Shown one piece after another: positions 53,716 to 62,384 of a stretch of DNA of 64,000 bases. Numbering within the stretch: the stretch's first letter is position 1; every line of letters starts with the position of its first letter. The position numbers and the translations under genes were made by a program. Source of the DNA: Streptomyces xanthophaeus. Its GTDB lineage: Bacteria; Actinomycetota; Actinomycetes; Streptomycetales; Streptomycetaceae. The stretch covers positions 1 to 64,000 of the forward strand of contig NZ_JOFT01000013.1 in assembly GCF_000725805.1 (NCBI RefSeq), given 5' to 3'. Under the pieces are notes generated by a model. It had not been told where the DNA came from. It did not search any database and saw only the letters and a program-made list of their open reading frames with translations.

Positions 53716-54390
53716 ATGCCTGGAGGACGATTGACCCAGCAGGAACGCCAGCGCATCGCAGCCGGACTCGCCGACCAACTCTCCTATGCCGAGATCGCCA
53801 GGCGGCTCGACCGGCCGACCTCGACGATCAGCCGGGAGATCGCACGCAACAGTGGCCCGGGCGGCTACCGGCCCCAGCAGGCTCACCAGGCGACGGTCCA
53901 GCGGGCGCGGCGTGGCACACCGGCACCCCCGCGCACGGCCGAAGCGCCGAGCGACACGATGGTGGAGGAGATCATCGAGCTGGCGGTCGGATCCGGGCTG
54001 CCGAGAATGACAGCGCGCGTGCACGTCGACCTGTTGCTGTCCGAGGACGGCAGACGCACCGCAGCCGAGCTGACCCGCAGGCTGAAGGTCAGCCCGGCGT
54101 CCGTCTCCGTAGCCGTGAACTTCCTGGTCCAGCACGGGTACGTCCGGCGTGAGCGCGATCCGCAGCGGCGCCGGGACGTCTACGTGGTCGACGACGACGC
54201 CTGGTACCACTCGATCGTGATCAGCGTGCGGCAGACGCTCAAGTCGGCGCACGCCTCAACGGCCGCGGCGCAGACGTACGGGCTCGACAGCTCCGTGGGG
54301 CAGCGACTGGCCAAGGTGGGCGCCTTCCTGGAACAGGTCAGCCTGGACATGCTGAAGTCGGCCGACCGATGCCGCGACCTCCTGGCGTGA
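53716..54390 (+). CDS. MarR/GbsR-like regulator with IS30-type HTH domain
   Basis: A 224-residue protein beginning MPGGRLTQQERQRIAAGLAD. Residues 8-50 are a helix-turn-helix of the HTH_38 type known from IS30 transposases (LSYAEIARRLDRPTSTISREI), and residues 95-170 are a winged-helix MarR/GbsR-like domain (LTRRLKVSPASVSVAVNFLV, YVRRERDPQRRRDVYVV), followed by a helical C-terminus. Two DNA-binding domains in one chain is notable. It probably controls itself and the P450 gene through the palindrome upstream. The ribosome site is distant (GAAGG at 12). Confidence 0.85.
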   Translation: MPGGRLTQQERQRIAAGLADQLSYAEIARRLDRPTSTISREIARNSGPGGYRPQQAHQATVQRARRGTPAPPRTAEAPSDTMVEEIIELAVGSGLPRMTARVHVDLLLSEDGRRTAAELTRRLKVSPASVSVAVNFLVQHGYVRRERDPQRRRDVYVVDDDAWYHSIVISVRQTLKSAHASTAAAQTYGLDSSVGQRLAKVGAFLEQVSLDMLKSADRCRDLLA

Positions 54391-54472
54391 CGGGTCTCCG
54401 CGAAACCATCCGTTCCGCCGCAGCGGCAATGCGGTGACGTCTGACTGCCTTCCGGAACCGGGATGCAGGTGG

Positions 54473-54646
54473 CTAGGGCCGGTAGACGAGCTCGATCACC
54501 ATCGCTGCGATGACCACCCAGACCCCGATGCCGAGCAGCCATAGGGCATCGAGGATCGCGCCGGTGGCGATGACGGTCAGACCTGCCGCCCCGAGGGCGA
54601 GTACGGTCCGGCGGACGGCGCGATCGGGGCGCCAGGAGATGGTCAC
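54473..54646 (-). CDS. Small two-helix membrane protein
   Basis: About 57 residues. VTISWRPDRAVRRTVLALGA leads into two hydrophobic helices (VLALGAAGLTVIATGAI and LWLLGIGVWVVIAAMVIEL). An ATG at 54658 has its GGAGGG directly against it, which is too close, so the GTG at 54646 is preferred. The GGAGGG is in the arm of an inverted repeat and may be hidden in mRNA. No function known. Confidence 0.65.
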   Translation of the reverse strand: MTISWRPDRAVRRTVLALGAAGLTVIATGAILDALWLLGIGVWVVIAAMVIELVYRP

Positions 54647-54658
54647 GACAGTGAGCAT

Positions 54659-54694
54659 CCCTCCGGATCCGCGTGGTGGCGAGGATCCGGAGGG
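54659..54694. terminator. Inverted repeat between APC permease and small membrane protein
   Basis: CCCTCCGGATCC and its perfect complement GGATCCGGAGGG enclose a 12-base loop. On the minus strand it follows the APC permease stop and is a probable terminator; it also contains the GGAGGG that would serve the small membrane protein. Confidence 0.75.
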
Positions 54695-54721
54695 TTTCCT
54701 GTCGGCATCTTGGCGGTGACG

Positions 54722-56659
54722 TCAGCCCGCGTGGACGTGGGGGCGTCGGGCTCGGTCCGGTTCGGCCTCGCGGATGACCTCGCGGGTGACGGGGGCGACT
54801 TCACCCTGGCCGAAGAGGAAGAAGCGGAAGAAATTGGCGAACGGGTTGCCCTCGGTCCACTCGAAGTAGATGTGGGGCCGCTGCCCGGTCTCGTCGCGGA
54901 CATGGAGGAGGAGGGCGGCCAGGGCGTTGGGGATGCTGGAGCTCTCCAGGGTCAGCACGCGGTAGCGGTCGTGCAGCACTTCGCCGCGCACGCGCATGCC
55001 TGATTCGAACTCGGACGCGTCCAGGACAGTGACCTCGACGAACATGACGTCGTCCCCGGCGGGGATGTCATTGTCCGCGCGGATCTGTTCCTTCTTCTGC
55101 CGGTACTCGGCGAGGTCCCGGTTGTCGGGCTCGTTCGCGATGAACCGGATCGTGCGGTTGGCGGTGTCGCGGATGAACCGCTGGGCCATGTCGTCGAACT
55201 CGATGTGCGTGACGCGCAGCTCGAAGACCCGGGCCAGACGGGAGAGGAGGGACAGGGCCATGATGCCGGCGATGAAGCAGGCACCGATCTTCACGCCGTC
55301 GGGGCGTTCGACGATGTTGACGGCGGTGGTGTAGATGAAGACGGCGGAGATGATGCCGAAGCCGATGGTCCAGCCGCGCTCGCCGGCTCGCCGGGCCGCG
55401 ATGGTGACCGCGACCGCGGCCGAGGTGATCAGGACGAGGACACCGGTGGCGTACGCGCCGCCCTGGGCGTCGACGTCGGCGTTGAAGATCCAGGTGACCA
55501 GGAACGCGACAAGGGTGAAAACGATGACCATGGGGCGCAGCGCTCGCGCCCAGTGGGGGGCCATGCCGTAACGGGGCAGGTAGCGCGGCATCAGGTTCAG
55601 CAGACCGGCCATCGCCGACGAGCCGGCGAACCAAAGGATCAGGATCGTGGAGATGTCGTAGACCGTCCCGAAGGCCGATCCCAGGTATTCGTGGGCCAGA
55701 TAGGCCAGGGCTCGTCCGTTGGCCTCACCACCTGGCTGGAATTGGGCTGGTGGGATCAGCAGCGTCGTGATGAAGCTGCTGGTGATCAGGAAGACGCTCA
55801 TGATGATGGCCGCGGTCGTCAGCAGCTTCTTCGCACCGCGGATCCTGCCGGCCGGCCTGGTTTCGGTGTCCTCCGGGTCGCCCTTCACGTGGGGCATGAC
55901 CGCCACACCGGTCTCGAAGCCGGAGAGGCCGAGCGCGAGCTTCGGGAACACGATGAGCGCGATGGCGACCATCATGAGCGGGTTGCCGTGCTCGGCGGTC
56001 AGCGCCTCGGTCCAGTCGGTGACGACGTGGGGTTCGGCGGCCACCTCCCACAGGCCGCGCGCCACCACGACGACGTTCAGGCTGAGGTACGTGGCCACCA
56101 AGACGACTGCGACGCCGATGGCCTCGCTGAACCCCTTGAGGAACACGGCACCGAGGAGCGCGATCATGATCAGAGTGATCAGCACCTCGTGACCGTGCAG
56201 AGTGCTCGTGAGGTGCGGGTTCTCCACCAGGTGGGCGGTCGCGTCCGCCGCCGACAGGGTGATGGTGATCAGGAAGTCGGTCGCCGCGAACCCCAGCAGG
56301 GTCAGCACGAACAGCTTCCCCTTCCAGAACGTCAGCAACCGCTCCAGCATGGCGATCGACCCCTCGCCATGGGGACTCTCCTCGGCCACCCGCCGGTACA
56401 CGGGCAGGGCACCGAAAAGGGTGAGGAGGACCAGCACGATGGTCGCGAGCGGCGACAGCAGGCCGGCGGCCAGCGCCGCGATGCCGGGCTGGTAGCCGAG
56501 GGTGGAGAAGTAGTCCAGACCCGTCAGGCACATGACCCGCCACCAAGGCCGGCCGTGGGGCTGGGCCGCCGCCTCCTTGGCGGCGGGCGAACTGTTCTCG
56601 GCGGTCAAGCCTTCCAGCATCCACGCGCGCAGGCGCGAGGAGCGGGCCGGGGTGGCCAT
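54722..56659 (-). CDS. APC superfamily permease
   Basis: A 645-residue membrane protein; AGGAG is nine bases before the ATG. It has about 12 helices starting [20 protein letters not shown] and [20 protein letters not shown], with [20 protein letters not shown] (helix 6 substrate region). The last 150 residues are cytoplasmic (FEDDMAQRF-like region, [20 protein letters not shown], and [18 protein letters not shown]). It belongs to the APC group but is different from the KimA-like protein nearby. Substrate unknown; its place beside kdpB and a KimA-like gene suggests potassium or compatible solute. It has its own promoter region after a terminator. Confidence 0.88.
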   Translation of the reverse strand: MATPARSSRLRAWMLEGLTAENSSPAAKEAAAQPHGRPWWRVMCLTGLDYFSTLGYQPGIAALAAGLLSPLATIVLVLLTLFGALPVYRRVAEESPHGEGSIAMLERLLTFWKGKLFVLTLLGFAATDFLITITLSAADATAHLVENPHLTSTLHGHEVLITLIMIALLGAVFLKGFSEAIGVAVVLVATYLSLNVVVVARGLWEVAAEPHVVTDWTEALTAEHGNPLMMVAIALIVFPKLALGLSGFETGVAVMPHVKGDPEDTETRPAGRIRGAKKLLTTAAIIMSVFLITSSFITTLLIPPAQFQPGGEANGRALAYLAHEYLGSAFGTVYDISTILILWFAGSSAMAGLLNLMPRYLPRYGMAPHWARALRPMVIVFTLVAFLVTWIFNADVDAQGGAYATGVLVLITSAAVAVTIAARRAGERGWTIGFGIISAVFIYTTAVNIVERPDGVKIGACFIAGIMALSLLSRLARVFELRVTHIEFDDMAQRFIRDTANRTIRFIANEPDNRDLAEYRQKKEQIRADNDIPAGDDVMFVEVTVLDASEFESGMRVRGEVLHDRYRVLTLESSSIPNALAALLLHVRDETGQRPHIYFEWTEGNPFANFFRFFLFGQGEVAPVTREVIREAEPDRARRPHVHAG

Positions 56660-56820
56660 CGTGGGGAGCTCCTGTCGTACGGCAAAGAATGAGCCATCGA
56701 CACCGACGGCGGAGCAAGCGTACGCAGATTGATCTCATATGCCCGCAGCTGAGGCAATCCTGACGCGTCCTTAACGCGGACAGCGCCACCTGTGGAGTAG
56801 CGAACGCCGGAGGACGAGGA
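56660..56820 (-). promoter_or_regulatory. Promoter region of APC permease with CTTAACGC element
   Basis: The region upstream of the permease start contains CTTAACGC at 56770-56777, the same eight bases as one arm of the inverted repeat upstream of kdpF-kdpA. It might be a shared control site. No -10/-35 pair is clear. Confidence 0.4.
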
Positions 56821-56851
56821 GCGGGGGCGGCCGGACGAAGGCCGCCCCCGC
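56821..56851. terminator. Terminator after kdpB
   Basis: GCGGGGGCGGCC and its perfect 12-base complement enclose GGACGAA. On the minus strand it lies between the kdpB stop (57000) and the APC permease promoter, so kdpB is probably transcribed without the permease gene. Confidence 0.8.
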
Positions 56852-56999
56852 GGGGAAGCCGACGGAGTGTCGATCAACGCCGGCCGGCCTGGAGGGGCCA
56901 TGGTGCCGGAGGTGGGAAAGGGCATGCGGGAAGCAGAGGCTGCGACGGCCAGCGGCCAGGAGCCTCGCGTTCCCCTGATGAGCCGTTTCCTCGAGGAGG

Positions 57000-59150
57000 T
57001 CAGCCGAGGCCGGGGATGGTGGACACCAGCAGGTCGATGAGCTTGATGCCGACGAAAGGCAGGATCAGGCCGCCGAGGCCATAGACGCCCAGGTTGCGGC
57101 GCAGCAGGTCGTGCGCGGAGGCGGGCCGGTAGCGGACACCACGCAGGGCGAGCGGGATGAGGGCGACGATGATCAAGGCGTTGAAGATGATCGCCGAGGT
57201 GATCGCCGAGGTGGGGCTGCTCAGGCCCATGATGTTGAGTGCTTCGAGTCCCGGGTAGGCCGCGGTGAACATGGCCGGGATGATCGCGAAGTACTTCGCG
57301 ACGTCGTTCGTGATGGAGAAGGTGGTGAGCGCGCCCCGGGTGATGAGGAGCTGCTTGCCGATTTCGACGATCTCGATGAGCTTGGTGGGGTTGGAGTCCA
57401 GGTCCACCATGTTCCCGGCCTCCTTGGCGGCCGAGGTGCCCGTGTTCATCGCCACGCCCACGTCGGCCTGCGCGAGCGCCGGGGCGTCGTTCGTCCCGTC
57501 ACCGGTCATCGCGACGAGCTTGCCGCCGGCCTGCTCCCGCTTGATCAGCGCGAGCTTGTCCTCCGGCGTCGCATGGGCGAGATACTCGTCCACCCCCGCC
57601 TCCGCGGCGATGGCGCGAGCCGTCAGCTCATTGTCGCCGGTCACCATGACCGTACGGATCCCCATGCTCCGCAGCTCCGCGAAGCGCTCCCGGATGCCTT
57701 CCTTGACCACGTCCTTGAGGTGGATGATGCCGAGGACCCTCGGCCCGTCCCAGTCGTGGACTGCCACCAGCAGCGGGGTGCCACCGGATTGCGAGACCTG
57801 GGCGGACCATGCGGCGGCCTCCGCCTGTACGGTCCCGCCGCGCATCGCCACCCAGTCCATGACCTCGACGACGGCGCCCTTGCGGATGGCGCATCCCGCG
57901 CCGTTGTCCCAGCTCAGGTTGACGCCGCTCATCCGGGTGCGGGCGCTGAACTCGGTGAAGCGCGGGTTGCTGAGGTCCTCGGCGGCGGCCGGCTGGAGCC
58001 CGTACCGCTGGGCCAGAGCGACGACGGACCGGCCTTCGGGGGTCTCGTCGGCGAGGGAGGACAGCTGTGCGGCGTCGGCGAGCCTGGTGTGGTCGACGCC
58101 CGGGAGCGGGATGAAGGCGGCGGCCTCGCGGTTGCCGTGCGTGATGGTGCCGGTCTTGTCGAGGAGCAGGGTGTTGATGTCACCGGCGGCCTCGACGGCG
58201 CGGCCGCTCAGCGCGATGACGTTGCGCTGCACGAGGCGGTCCATGCCGGCGATGCCGATCGCGGAGAGCAGGGCGCCGATCGTGGTGGGGATGAGGGTCA
58301 CCAGGAGCGCGACCAGCACGGTCGTGGACTGGGCGGCGCCCGCGTACGCGGCCATCGGCTGGATGCTGACCACGATCAGGATGAAGATGACGGTCAGGGC
58401 GGCCAGCAGGATGTTCAGCGCGATCTCGTTCGGGGTCTTCTGCCGGGACGCACCCTCGACCAGCGCGATCATCCGGTCGATGAAGCTGTTCCCGGAGCGC
58501 GAGGTGACCCGTACGACGATCGAGTCCGACAGGACGGTCGTGCCGCCGGTGACTCCGGACCGGTCACCGCCCGACTCCCGGAGCACGGGGGCCGATTCAC
58601 CGGTCACCGCCGATTCGTCCACCATCGCCGCTCCGTCGACCACGTCCCCGTCGGCCGGTACCAGCTCCCCCGCTTCGACGAGGACGAAATCGAAGGGCTG
58701 GAGCTCGGCCGGGGTCACCACCTCGGTCTCGGCGTGGCGCAGGTTCGTCCCGTACGTCCAGCGCTTCAGCCGGAGAGCGACGGTGTCGGTACGCGCCTTG
58801 CGCAGCGACTCGGCCTGGGCTCGGCCACGGCCCTCGGCGACGGCCTCGGCGAGGTTGGCGAACAGAACCGTCAGCCAGAGCCAGACGCTGATCACCCAGG
58901 TGAAGACGGACGGGTGGATGAGCGCCGAGAGCGTCGTCAGGGCGGAGCCCACGGCCACGACGAACAGCACCGGCTTCTTCACCAGTTCGCGCGGGTGGAG
59001 CTTGGCTACGGCCTCCCGGGCGGAGGTGGCGAGGAGCTCGGGCTCCAGCACGTTCGCCTGGCCGGAGCGTTTCCGGGACGGCCGGTTGAGCGGGGTCCGC
59101 GGAGGGGTCCCGAGACCCGGGGGCACGTGCTGCGCGGCGGCGGGAGGCAT
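57000..59150 (-). CDS. kdpB: Potassium-transporting ATPase subunit B
   Basis: A 716-residue P-type ATPase, family length. The actuator TGESAPVL, phosphorylation site [13 protein letters not shown] with Asp331, nucleotide region with [16 protein letters not shown], and hinge [16 protein letters not shown] are complete; the Kdp-specific [16 protein letters not shown] and [17 protein letters not shown] are present. KdpB drives K+ uptake by KdpA. It is on the minus strand, followed by a terminator, and not next to kdpA, kdpC or kdpD, which is unlike the usual kdpFABC order. Start ATG has AAGGT nine bases upstream. A structured leader precedes it. Confidence 0.95.
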   Translation of the reverse strand: MPPAAAQHVPPGLGTPPRTPLNRPSRKRSGQANVLEPELLATSAREAVAKLHPRELVKKPVLFVVAVGSALTTLSALIHPSVFTWVISVWLWLTVLFANLAEAVAEGRGRAQAESLRKARTDTVALRLKRWTYGTNLRHAETEVVTPAELQPFDFVLVEAGELVPADGDVVDGAAMVDESAVTGESAPVLRESGGDRSGVTGGTTVLSDSIVVRVTSRSGNSFIDRMIALVEGASRQKTPNEIALNILLAALTVIFILIVVSIQPMAAYAGAAQSTTVLVALLVTLIPTTIGALLSAIGIAGMDRLVQRNVIALSGRAVEAAGDINTLLLDKTGTITHGNREAAAFIPLPGVDHTRLADAAQLSSLADETPEGRSVVALAQRYGLQPAAAEDLSNPRFTEFSARTRMSGVNLSWDNGAGCAIRKGAVVEVMDWVAMRGGTVQAEAAAWSAQVSQSGGTPLLVAVHDWDGPRVLGIIHLKDVVKEGIRERFAELRSMGIRTVMVTGDNELTARAIAAEAGVDEYLAHATPEDKLALIKREQAGGKLVAMTGDGTNDAPALAQADVGVAMNTGTSAAKEAGNMVDLDSNPTKLIEIVEIGKQLLITRGALTTFSITNDVAKYFAIIPAMFTAAYPGLEALNIMGLSSPTSAITSAIIFNALIIVALIPLALRGVRYRPASAHDLLRRNLGVYGLGGLILPFVGIKLIDLLVSTIPGLG

Positions 59151-59364
59151 GGGGAGGAGACCTTCTGGTGAGTTCGGCCGGACACCCCTGCCGGGCCGGT
59201 CGGCACGCGGCGGGTGCGGGTGAGAGGTGTCGCCGCCGGGGACTGTCTCGCATGGACCCCCTCGGCCGTCATGTGAGTGGTCGAGGTCCCCGGCGGCGCA
59301 ACAGGCAGGAAACTACTGCCCGTTCCAGCGGAAATCCTCCTGAGGGCGGGGGATTTGCCACCTT
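59151..59364 (-). promoter_or_regulatory. Leader of kdpB with long-range inverted repeat
   Basis: CGCCGCCGGGGAC at 59231-59243 and its exact complement at 59286-59298 are 42 bases apart in the leader of kdpB. Paired in the RNA, they would form a long closing stem for an internal loop that contains GACGGCCGAGGGGGTCC. It may be an RNA regulator or structural element; I do not recognise a known riboswitch. Confidence 0.4.
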
Positions 59365-59404
59365 CTTGACGGCGGCGCACGCGACGCATCAAGCCGCCGT
59401 CAAG
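59365..59404. terminator. Inverted repeat just after KimA-like gene
   Basis: CTTGACGGCGG (59365-59375) and CCGCCGTCAAG (59394-59404) enclose 18 bases and start six bases after the KimA-like stop. Likely terminator separating it from kdpB downstream on the minus strand. Confidence 0.65.
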
Positions 59405-59410
59405 GGCACG

Positions 59411-61297
59411 TCAACGCGCGTCGGCCGTGATGCGGAAGCGCAGTCGGCAGATGACGGCGTCGGTGTCGCGGCGCACCGCGTGGGCGACCACGGAGCCACG
59501 CTGGTTCTGCAGCATCCGCTGCCACAGGTGAGCGGGTTCCGTTTCCGGGATGAGGACGGTCACCTGGGCATCCGGGTGTTTCTGCATGAGCTCGCGCACG
59601 TACGCCGACACCGGCCGGCCGAGCGAGCGGGTATCGGAGGCGACCTCGATCAGCTCGATGCCGGGCTTCCACAACTCCCAGTCCCGGCGCAGCGCTTCGG
59701 CCGCTTGCCGGTCCTCAGGACCGGTGTGGGTGACGGTCACGGCGAGGACCTCGTCGCCGAGCGAGCGGGCCGCGGTCAGCGCCTGACAGGTCAGTCGGGA
59801 CAGCCCCGACACGGGCACGACGATCAGAGAGCGGGAGCATCGCGGCGGCTGCGGGATGCGGCCGAGCTCCAGGCGTGCGCCGATCTGGGCGTAGGCGCGG
59901 TTGACCTTCTCGAAGCCGAGGACGATCAGCGGCAGGGCGAGCACGATCAGCCAGGCGCCCTCGGTGAACTTGGTGGCGGTCACGACGACCGCCGAGACTC
60001 CGGTGAGCAGGGCGCCGAAGCCGTTGAGGCCGGCCTTGGCCTGCCAGCCCTTGGGGCGTTCGCCGTACCAGTGTCGGACCATGCCGACCTGGCAGATGGT
60101 GAAGCCGACGAAGACGCCGATCGCGAAGAGCGGGACGAGGGTGTTGGTGTCGCCGCCGGAGAACACCAGCAGTGCGGCGGACACGAGGGCCAGCCACACC
60201 ACACCGTGGCGGTGTACCTGGCGGTCCGCCTTGAGGGCGAAGACGTGCGGCAGGTAGTTGTCCCGGGCCAGCAGGCTCATCAGCACGGGAAGCCCGCCGA
60301 AGGAGGTGTTCGCGGCCAGCGCGAGCAGCACCATCGTCGCGAACTGGACCACGTAGAAGGCGAGGTTGTGGCCGAAGGAGGCGTCCGCGAGCTGGGCCAG
60401 CACGGTCACCCCCTCGACCGGCTGGAGGTGGAAGCGGCCGATCAGGACCGAGAGGCCGATCAGCATCACGCCGAGCAGGGCTCCGAGGGCCACCTCGGTC
60501 CGCTGGGCGCGTCGCGCGGCCGGGGCACGGAAGGCCGGCACCGCATTGGCGACGGCCTCGACGCCGGTCAGGGCGGAACAGCCGGCCGCGAAGGCCTTCA
60601 GCAGCAGGAGCGCGCCGACCCCGGTGGCCCCTTCGCCGAGCGCGGAGGCATGGCCGGCGGCCGAGGCGGTGCTGACCGGGCCGTCGCGGAAGAGACCGAC
60701 CGCCACCATGGTGAGGATCGACCCGACGAACACCGCGGTCGGTACGAGGAACGCCTTGGCGGAGTCGACGACCCCGCGCAGGTTCACCGCCGTGACCAGG
60801 ACCAGGACCCCGAGGCAGATCCACACCCGTTCCCCGTACAGCTCGGGGAAGGCCGAGGTCAGCGCCGCGACGCCGGCGGTGACGGAGACGGCGACGTTCA
60901 GGACGTAGTCGAGGATCAGCGAGGCCGCGGCCACCAGACTCGTGCGCCGGCCGAGATGCTTCTTGGCGACGGCGTACGAACCGCCACCGTCCGGGAACGC
61001 CGCGATCACCTGCCGGTACGAGGCCACCAGTACGGCGAGCAGAGCAGCGATCGCGAGGGTGACGGGAAGGGTGAACCCGAGCCCGTAGGCGCCGGCCGCC
61101 GCCAGGACCAGCACGATCGACTCGGGCCCGTACGCCACGGAGGCCATCGCGTCGAGCGACAGCGCGGCCAGGCCCTGGAGGGCGGTCAGCTGGTGCCGGT
61201 CCCCCGCCTCGGGAGGCGTCCGTAGGCCGGTATCAGGAGGTTCCTCCGTGCCCGGTGCCTTTCCTGCCGCGGTCGTCTTCCCCATGTCTATGGCCAT
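59411..61297 (-). CDS. kimA: KimA-like high-affinity potassium transporter (APC family)
   Basis: A 628-residue membrane protein; ATG at 61297 with GGAGG ten bases upstream. Twelve helices with LTALQGLAALSLDAMASVAYG, ASYRQVIAAFPDGGGSYAVA, SLILDYVLNVAVSVTAG, AFAAGCSALTGVEAVANAVP, LALAANTSFGGLPVLMSLLA and PLFAIGVFVGFTICQVGMV match, block for block, Bacillus subtilis KimA (formerly YdaO), a proton-coupled K+ importer. The C-terminal 160 residues are a USP-like cytoplasmic domain (LIVVPVSGLSRLTCQAL, AVTVTHTGPEDRQ) as in KimA. In Bacillus, c-di-AMP acts on the domain; here that is unproven. It is divergent from kdpF and has a broken paralogue near 29 kb. Confidence 0.9.
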   Translation of the reverse strand: MAIDMGKTTAAGKAPGTEEPPDTGLRTPPEAGDRHQLTALQGLAALSLDAMASVAYGPESIVLVLAAAGAYGLGFTLPVTLAIAALLAVLVASYRQVIAAFPDGGGSYAVAKKHLGRRTSLVAAASLILDYVLNVAVSVTAGVAALTSAFPELYGERVWICLGVLVLVTAVNLRGVVDSAKAFLVPTAVFVGSILTMVAVGLFRDGPVSTASAAGHASALGEGATGVGALLLLKAFAAGCSALTGVEAVANAVPAFRAPAARRAQRTEVALGALLGVMLIGLSVLIGRFHLQPVEGVTVLAQLADASFGHNLAFYVVQFATMVLLALAANTSFGGLPVLMSLLARDNYLPHVFALKADRQVHRHGVVWLALVSAALLVFSGGDTNTLVPLFAIGVFVGFTICQVGMVRHWYGERPKGWQAKAGLNGFGALLTGVSAVVVTATKFTEGAWLIVLALPLIVLGFEKVNRAYAQIGARLELGRIPQPPRCSRSLIVVPVSGLSRLTCQALTAARSLGDEVLAVTVTHTGPEDRQAAEALRRDWELWKPGIELIEVASDTRSLGRPVSAYVRELMQKHPDAQVTVLIPETEPAHLWQRMLQNQRGSVVAHAVRRDTDAVICRLRFRITADAR

Positions 61298-61538
61298 CTT
61301 CGCTGTTCCTCCGCTTGGACAAAGTGAGGACAGCGTCGGGACGCCATGGCCGAATGACCAGTGCTCTTGGCGGGATCCATATGGCCGCCGCGCCACTCTT
61401 CACGTGCTCCTGACGCCGGGGCCGCAAAGTCGTACGAGGTGCGTCAAGACCTCGCCAGGGCGAGTGGCTCCTTCATCGGCCGCGGGCACGCTTGACATGC
61501 GCGACACATGTCCGACGGAGTCAAGGGAGTACACGCTG
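61298..61538. promoter_or_regulatory. Divergent promoter region kimA/kdpF
   Basis: This 240-base region holds promoters in both directions. CTTGACATGC at 61491-61500 gives a plus-strand -35 like TTGACA, but no A/T-rich -10 follows. TTGACG on the minus strand near 61447 could serve kimA. Evidence is weak. Confidence 0.4.
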
Positions 61539-61628
61539 ATGGACGCGGAGAACGTGGTCGGACTCATCGTCGCCGTCGCTCTGCTCGGCTACCTCGTGAC
61601 CGCTCTGATCAAGCCCGAGAGGTTCTGA
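61539..61628 (+). CDS. kdpF: KdpF-like membrane peptide (first copy)
   Basis: A 29-residue peptide, MDAENVVGLIVAVALLGYLV then TALIKPERF, with AAGGGAG upstream. One membrane helix and a PERF end are the KdpF hallmark; KdpF stabilises the KdpABC complex. A second, closely similar copy lies 660 bases downstream before kdpA. This first copy is followed by a shortened DUF4118 gene rather than kdpA. Confidence 0.85.
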   Translation: MDAENVVGLIVAVALLGYLVTALIKPERF

Positions 61629-61662
61629 TCCGAGACCGTCCTGTCCGGACGGGAGGCATCAC

Positions 61663-62049
61663 ATGTCCGGATACTCACACCGACCCCCGGACCGTGCCGT
61701 CCTGCTCGCCGCCCTCCTGGTGCCCTTCCTCGTGGCGCTTGCGCTCGTGCCGTTCCGCACCGGCCTTCCGGCGACGCACGAAGCACTGATCATGGCCGCC
61801 GCGGTGGTCGCCGTCGCGGCGCTCGGCACCCGGGCGATCGTCTCGCAGCTGGCCGTACGGGTACAGCGGCTCCGAACGGCCGTGGTCGCCGACGCCTCGC
61901 ATCTGTCGAGCCTCCAGGGAACCGCCCGTCTGGTCGAGGACGGCGGCTCACCGGAAGCGGTGGTCGAGTACGTCCGCCTGGTCGCGGTCGAGCCGGCCGC
62001 TCAGGCCGGTGCCGCGCTGGACACGGCCGGCCTCTCCCACCAGGGCTGA
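61663..62049 (+). CDS. Shortened DUF4118/KdpD-related membrane protein
   Basis: A 128-residue protein with GGAGG six bases before the ATG. PDRAVLLAALLVPFLVALALV, then LPATHEALIMAAAVVAVAAL, is the start of a DUF4118 (KdpD-type) membrane domain with two helices; it goes straight to IVSQLAVRVQRLRTAVVADA and LEDGGSPEAVVEYVR-like sequence, the segment just after the fourth helix of full-length members. The FDFFLTRPY-type loop and last two helices of DUF4118 are missing, as is any kinase core. The reading frame is intact, so it may be expressed as a signalling or modulating fragment, or be a recent deletion product. Confidence 0.75.
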   Translation: MSGYSHRPPDRAVLLAALLVPFLVALALVPFRTGLPATHEALIMAAAVVAVAALGTRAIVSQLAVRVQRLRTAVVADASHLSSLQGTARLVEDGGSPEAVVEYVRLVAVEPAAQAGAALDTAGLSHQG

Positions 62050-62079
62050 CCGGCGGTTCACGGCCTCTCGCGTATGTGC

Positions 62080-62133
62080 GGCGTTAAGAGTTCCCCTGCG
62101 TCCGTATGGACACCATCAAGGTGTCTTAACGCC
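62080..62133. promoter_or_regulatory. Perfect inverted repeat upstream of kdpF2-kdpA
   Basis: GGCGTTAAGA at 62080-62089 and TCTTAACGCC at 62124-62133 are exact complements 34 bases apart, just before the small membrane peptide and kdpF2. The half site CTTAACGC recurs upstream of the APC permease. A response-regulator (KdpE-like) or repressor site is likely; alternatively the pair forms a long RNA hairpin. Confidence 0.6.
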
Positions 62134-62208
62134 GGGATGAAGACACGGTTATCTCGACATCGGCCATCTGGCCGATTCATTTCTTCCCTCTTCATCCAGG
62201 AGCTCACG

Positions 62209-62292
62209 GTGGCCGATCTGGCCTTCGTCGTCACCACGATCGCGGTCTTCGCGCTGGTGGCTCTCATCGCCCGGGGGGTGACCAAGCTGTGA
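62209..62292 (+). CDS. 27-residue membrane peptide of kdp leader
   Basis: A GTG at 62209 with AGGAG six bases upstream opens VADLAFVVTTIAVFALVALI and ends ARGVTKL. It is a single membrane helix with a basic end. Its stop overlaps the GTG of kdpF2 (GTGA), so the peptide, kdpF2 and kdpA form a coupled set. Similar peptides precede kdpF in other actinobacteria as I recall; function unknown. Confidence 0.75.
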   Translation: MADLAFVVTTIAVFALVALIARGVTKL

Positions 62293-62378
62293 ACGCCGAA
62301 AACATCGTCGGCCTCGTCGTGGCCGTCTCCCTGCTGGGCTACCTCGTCCTCGCCCTTGTGTACCCGGAGAGGTTCTAG
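62289..62378 (+). CDS. kdpF: KdpF-like membrane peptide (second copy)
   Basis: A 29-residue peptide, VNAENIVGLVVAVSLLGYLV then LALVYPERF, differing at about seven positions from the first copy. It begins at a GTG overlapping the stop of the 27-residue peptide and ends six bases before kdpA. This is the position expected of the genuine kdpF. Confidence 0.9.
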   Translation: MNAENIVGLVVAVSLLGYLVLALVYPERF

Positions 62379-62384
62379 CCACCG

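Noticed and set aside
54101..54390. IS30 transposase
   Set aside because: Only the HTH_38 domain is present; no DDE catalytic core and no terminal inverted repeats around it.
59231..59298. ydaO (c-di-AMP) riboswitch
   Set aside because: The region has paired arms but I could not match the conserved ydaO core; kept only as an unassigned structured leader.
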